From Bacteroidales bacterium (GTDB taxonomy: Bacteria > Bacteroidota > Bacteroidia > Bacteroidales > WCHB1-69), in assembly GCA_012518765.1 (NCBI GenBank), contig JAAYRN010000293.1:1-24112 (forward strand): 24,112 nt of DNA, read 5' to 3'. Of the stretch, positions 23,403 to 24,112 are shown in pieces. Below the pieces are notes generated by a model. That model made no database searches. It saw only the letters and a program-made list of their open reading frames with translations, and had not been told where the DNA came from. Each line of letters opens with the position of its first letter. Position 1 is the stretch's first letter. A program made the translations under genes and the position numbers.

Positions 23403-23606
23403 ATGACACAAGTAATCATAGAATATGACGCAGATAATGAGGTTGCAAGAAAATTAATGGAGTTTGTTGCATCGTCAGGAATTGTTAATTTAAAAACAAT
23501 CAAAAGAACTAAATTAGATAAGGCAATAGAAGAGGTTGCAAATGATGATGTAATTGTTTGTGATTCTTACGAAGACTATGTAGAAAAGACCAAAAAATAT
23601 GCTTAG
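23403..23606 (+). CDS. Type II antitoxin (unclassified, partner of YafQ-type toxin)
   Basis: A 67-residue protein: an N-terminal strand (TQVIIEYDAD) followed by helices and an acidic, tyrosine-rich C-terminal part (DSYEDYVEKTKKYA) that could wrap the toxin. This is the usual antitoxin build, with a DNA-binding or dimerising N-terminus and a toxin-neutralising C-terminus. I do not recognise a named antitoxin family, and a DinJ/RelB ribbon-helix-helix is not obvious. The assignment rests on its position directly before the toxin with an 8-base overlap, the shared promoter and the size. It differs from all other protein genes in the window in being on the plus strand with its toxin. Confidence 0.8.
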   Translation: MTQVIIEYDADNEVARKLMEFVASSGIVNLKTIKRTKLDKAIEEVANDDVIVCDSYEDYVEKTKKYA

Positions 23607-23871
23607 TATTGTTTATACAAAACAATTTGACAAAGATTTAGCAAGAATTAAAAAACGAAAATTGCCAAAATCTGAATTAGATACCGTAGTTAAATTATTA
23701 TCTGAAAACAAACAGCTTCCACAAAAATACAAAGATCATTCATTAAAGGGAAAGTATGTAGGATACAGAGAGTGCCATATACAGCCAGATTGGTTGTTGA
23801 TTTACAAAAAAAACAAGAAAAATCTAATCTTATTGCTTTTACGTACAGGCACACATTCCGATTTATTTTAA
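23599..23871 (+). CDS. YafQ-family type II toxin (RelE/ParE superfamily mRNA interferase)
   Basis: YafQ-type toxins are ribosome-dependent endoribonucleases that cut mRNA and halt growth when the antitoxin is lost. The 90-residue protein keeps the YafQ pattern: YKDHSLKGKYVGYRECH (44-60), QPDWLLIYK (62-70) and RTGTHSDLF (82-90). H47, H60, D64, W65, H86 and F90 correspond to the functional H50, H63, D67, W68, H87 and F91 of E. coli YafQ, so the enzyme looks intact. Its start overlaps the antitoxin stop. Its stop codon (23869-23871) lies one base before the first CRISPR repeat and contributes bases to a terminator-like hairpin there. Confidence 0.93.
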   Translation: MLSIVYTKQFDKDLARIKKRKLPKSELDTVVKLLSENKQLPQKYKDHSLKGKYVGYRECHIQPDWLLIYKKNKKNLILLLLRTGTHSDLF

Positions 23872-23896
23872 ATAATAAATCCCTTATTATTTTTTT
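23870..23896 (+). terminator. Terminator-like hairpin at the TA/CRISPR junction
   Basis: AAATAATAA (23870-23878) pairs perfectly with TTATTATTT (23884-23892) around the loop ATCCC, followed by TTTT. The stem is all A-U and therefore weak, but the shape is that of an intrinsic terminator for the TA transcript. It is built from the toxin stop codon plus the divergent 5' part of the first CRISPR repeat. Confidence 0.5.
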
Positions 23897-23897
23897 G

Positions 23898-23905
23898 TAT
23901 TTTTG
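23898..23905 (+). promoter_or_regulatory. -7 box in the degenerate first CRISPR repeat
   Basis: TATTTTTG fits TAnnTTTG and is preserved although the 5' part of this repeat, including the putative -33 TTG, has diverged. It would start transcription shortly before spacer 1. Confidence 0.4.
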
Positions 23906-23949
23906 CTCTTTGAAACAACTAATTGATGCTTGGAACTTTTTTTGTATAG

Positions 23950-23981
23950 TTGTGAATTGCTTTCAATTTTTTGTATTTTTG
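23950..23981 (+). promoter_or_regulatory. Repeat-embedded promoter, second CRISPR repeat
   Basis: TTG at 23950-23952 and TATTTTTG at 23974-23981 with a 21-base spacer, within the Bacteroidota range. The expected start falls in the last 8-10 bases of the repeat, firing into the next spacer. Confidence 0.55.
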
Positions 23982-24026
23982 CTCTTTGAAACAACAAATA
24001 TTTAGTAAAAGACAAAATACGTGCAG

Positions 24027-24058
24027 TTGTGAATTGCTTACAATTTTTTGTATTTTTG
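24027..24058 (+). promoter_or_regulatory. Repeat-embedded promoter, third CRISPR repeat
   Basis: TTG at 24027-24029 and TATTTTTG at 24051-24058, identical in layout to the previous repeat. The single repeat variation (position 15) falls in the spacer between the two promoter elements. Confidence 0.55.
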
Positions 24059-24112
24059 CTCTTTGAAACAACATTGCAGAATCTGAACGCAAAATGAAAG
24101 ATGTTGTGAATT

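Larger units (their letters stand above)
23873..24112 (+). CRISPR. CRISPR array, probably type II-C (continues beyond the window)
   Basis: Two full 47-base repeats (23949-23995 and 24026-24072, differing only at repeat position 15, T versus A), the first 10 bases of another (24103-24112), and a degenerate first repeat (23873-23919). Spacers are 23920-23948 (29 bases), 23996-24025 (30) and 24073-24102 (30), unrelated to each other. Repeats start GTTGTGAATTGC and end GAAACAAC, with GTTGT/ACAAC as inverted ends. Long repeats with 30-base spacers are typical of Cas9 (type II-C) loci in Bacteroidota. In the degenerate repeat roughly the first 16 bases have diverged, while the last 30 match the consensus with one change. 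No cas gene or tracrRNA is present here; they should lie to the right. Confidence 0.95.

Noticed and set aside
23599..23871. Generic RelE or ParE toxin
   Set aside because: The YKDH...GYRECH...QPDWLLIYK...RTGTHSDLF pattern is specific to the YafQ branch.

Overview
The window is an AT-rich stretch of a Bacteroidota chromosome. Three things point to that phylum: the gene families present, the scarcity of Shine-Dalgarno sequences, and a -7 promoter box of the form TAnnTTTG in front of nearly every transcription unit. Genus cannot be fixed from the sequence. Tryptophanase and a surface-glycan gene set would suit a host-associated or anaerobic member, but that is inference.

From 1 to about 23.1 kb every gene runs on the minus strand, so transcription goes from high to low coordinates. 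1-2944: surE, a small membrane protein, a SIRT5-like Sir2 deacylase, an LpxL-type lipid A acyltransferase and the start of an exported protein, tightly packed. 3093-4662: tryptophanase alone, with a terminator and a long leader. 4695-11790: YfhO-family membrane protein, gmd, fcl, two glycosyltransferases and gmhA, which together look like a fucose- and heptose-related surface-glycan operon. 11901-13094: a GT9 heptosyltransferase-like protein. 13149-13916: a zinc-ribbon methyltransferase. 14068-15348: glyA with a strong terminator. 15420-21899: NSS transporter, a 33-residue MetS-like subunit, M28 peptidase, rsmI, an O-antigen ligase/polymerase and aroA with almost no intergenic space. 21952-23076: an exported serine beta-lactamase-fold hydrolase.

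A 326-base intergenic region then separates this block from the rightmost segment, which reads on the plus strand. There a two-gene toxin-antitoxin module (YafQ-type toxin) stops one base before a CRISPR array that runs off the right edge. The repeats are 47 bases with 29-30-base spacers, which fits the type II-C (Cas9) arrays of Bacteroidota; cas9 and tracrRNA are not in the window. Each repeat contains a full Bacteroidota -7 box, so each spacer may have its own promoter, as established for type II-C arrays of Neisseria and Campylobacter. The first repeat is degenerate in its 5' third, and that part forms a terminator-like hairpin with the toxin stop codon.

The most interesting points are the repeat-embedded promoters and the TA/terminator/array junction. 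Next come the tryptophanase leader (short upstream ORF plus a 14-base inverted repeat), the MetS-like micro-gene, the transporter's periplasmic insert and a sirtuin without its zinc-binding cysteines.
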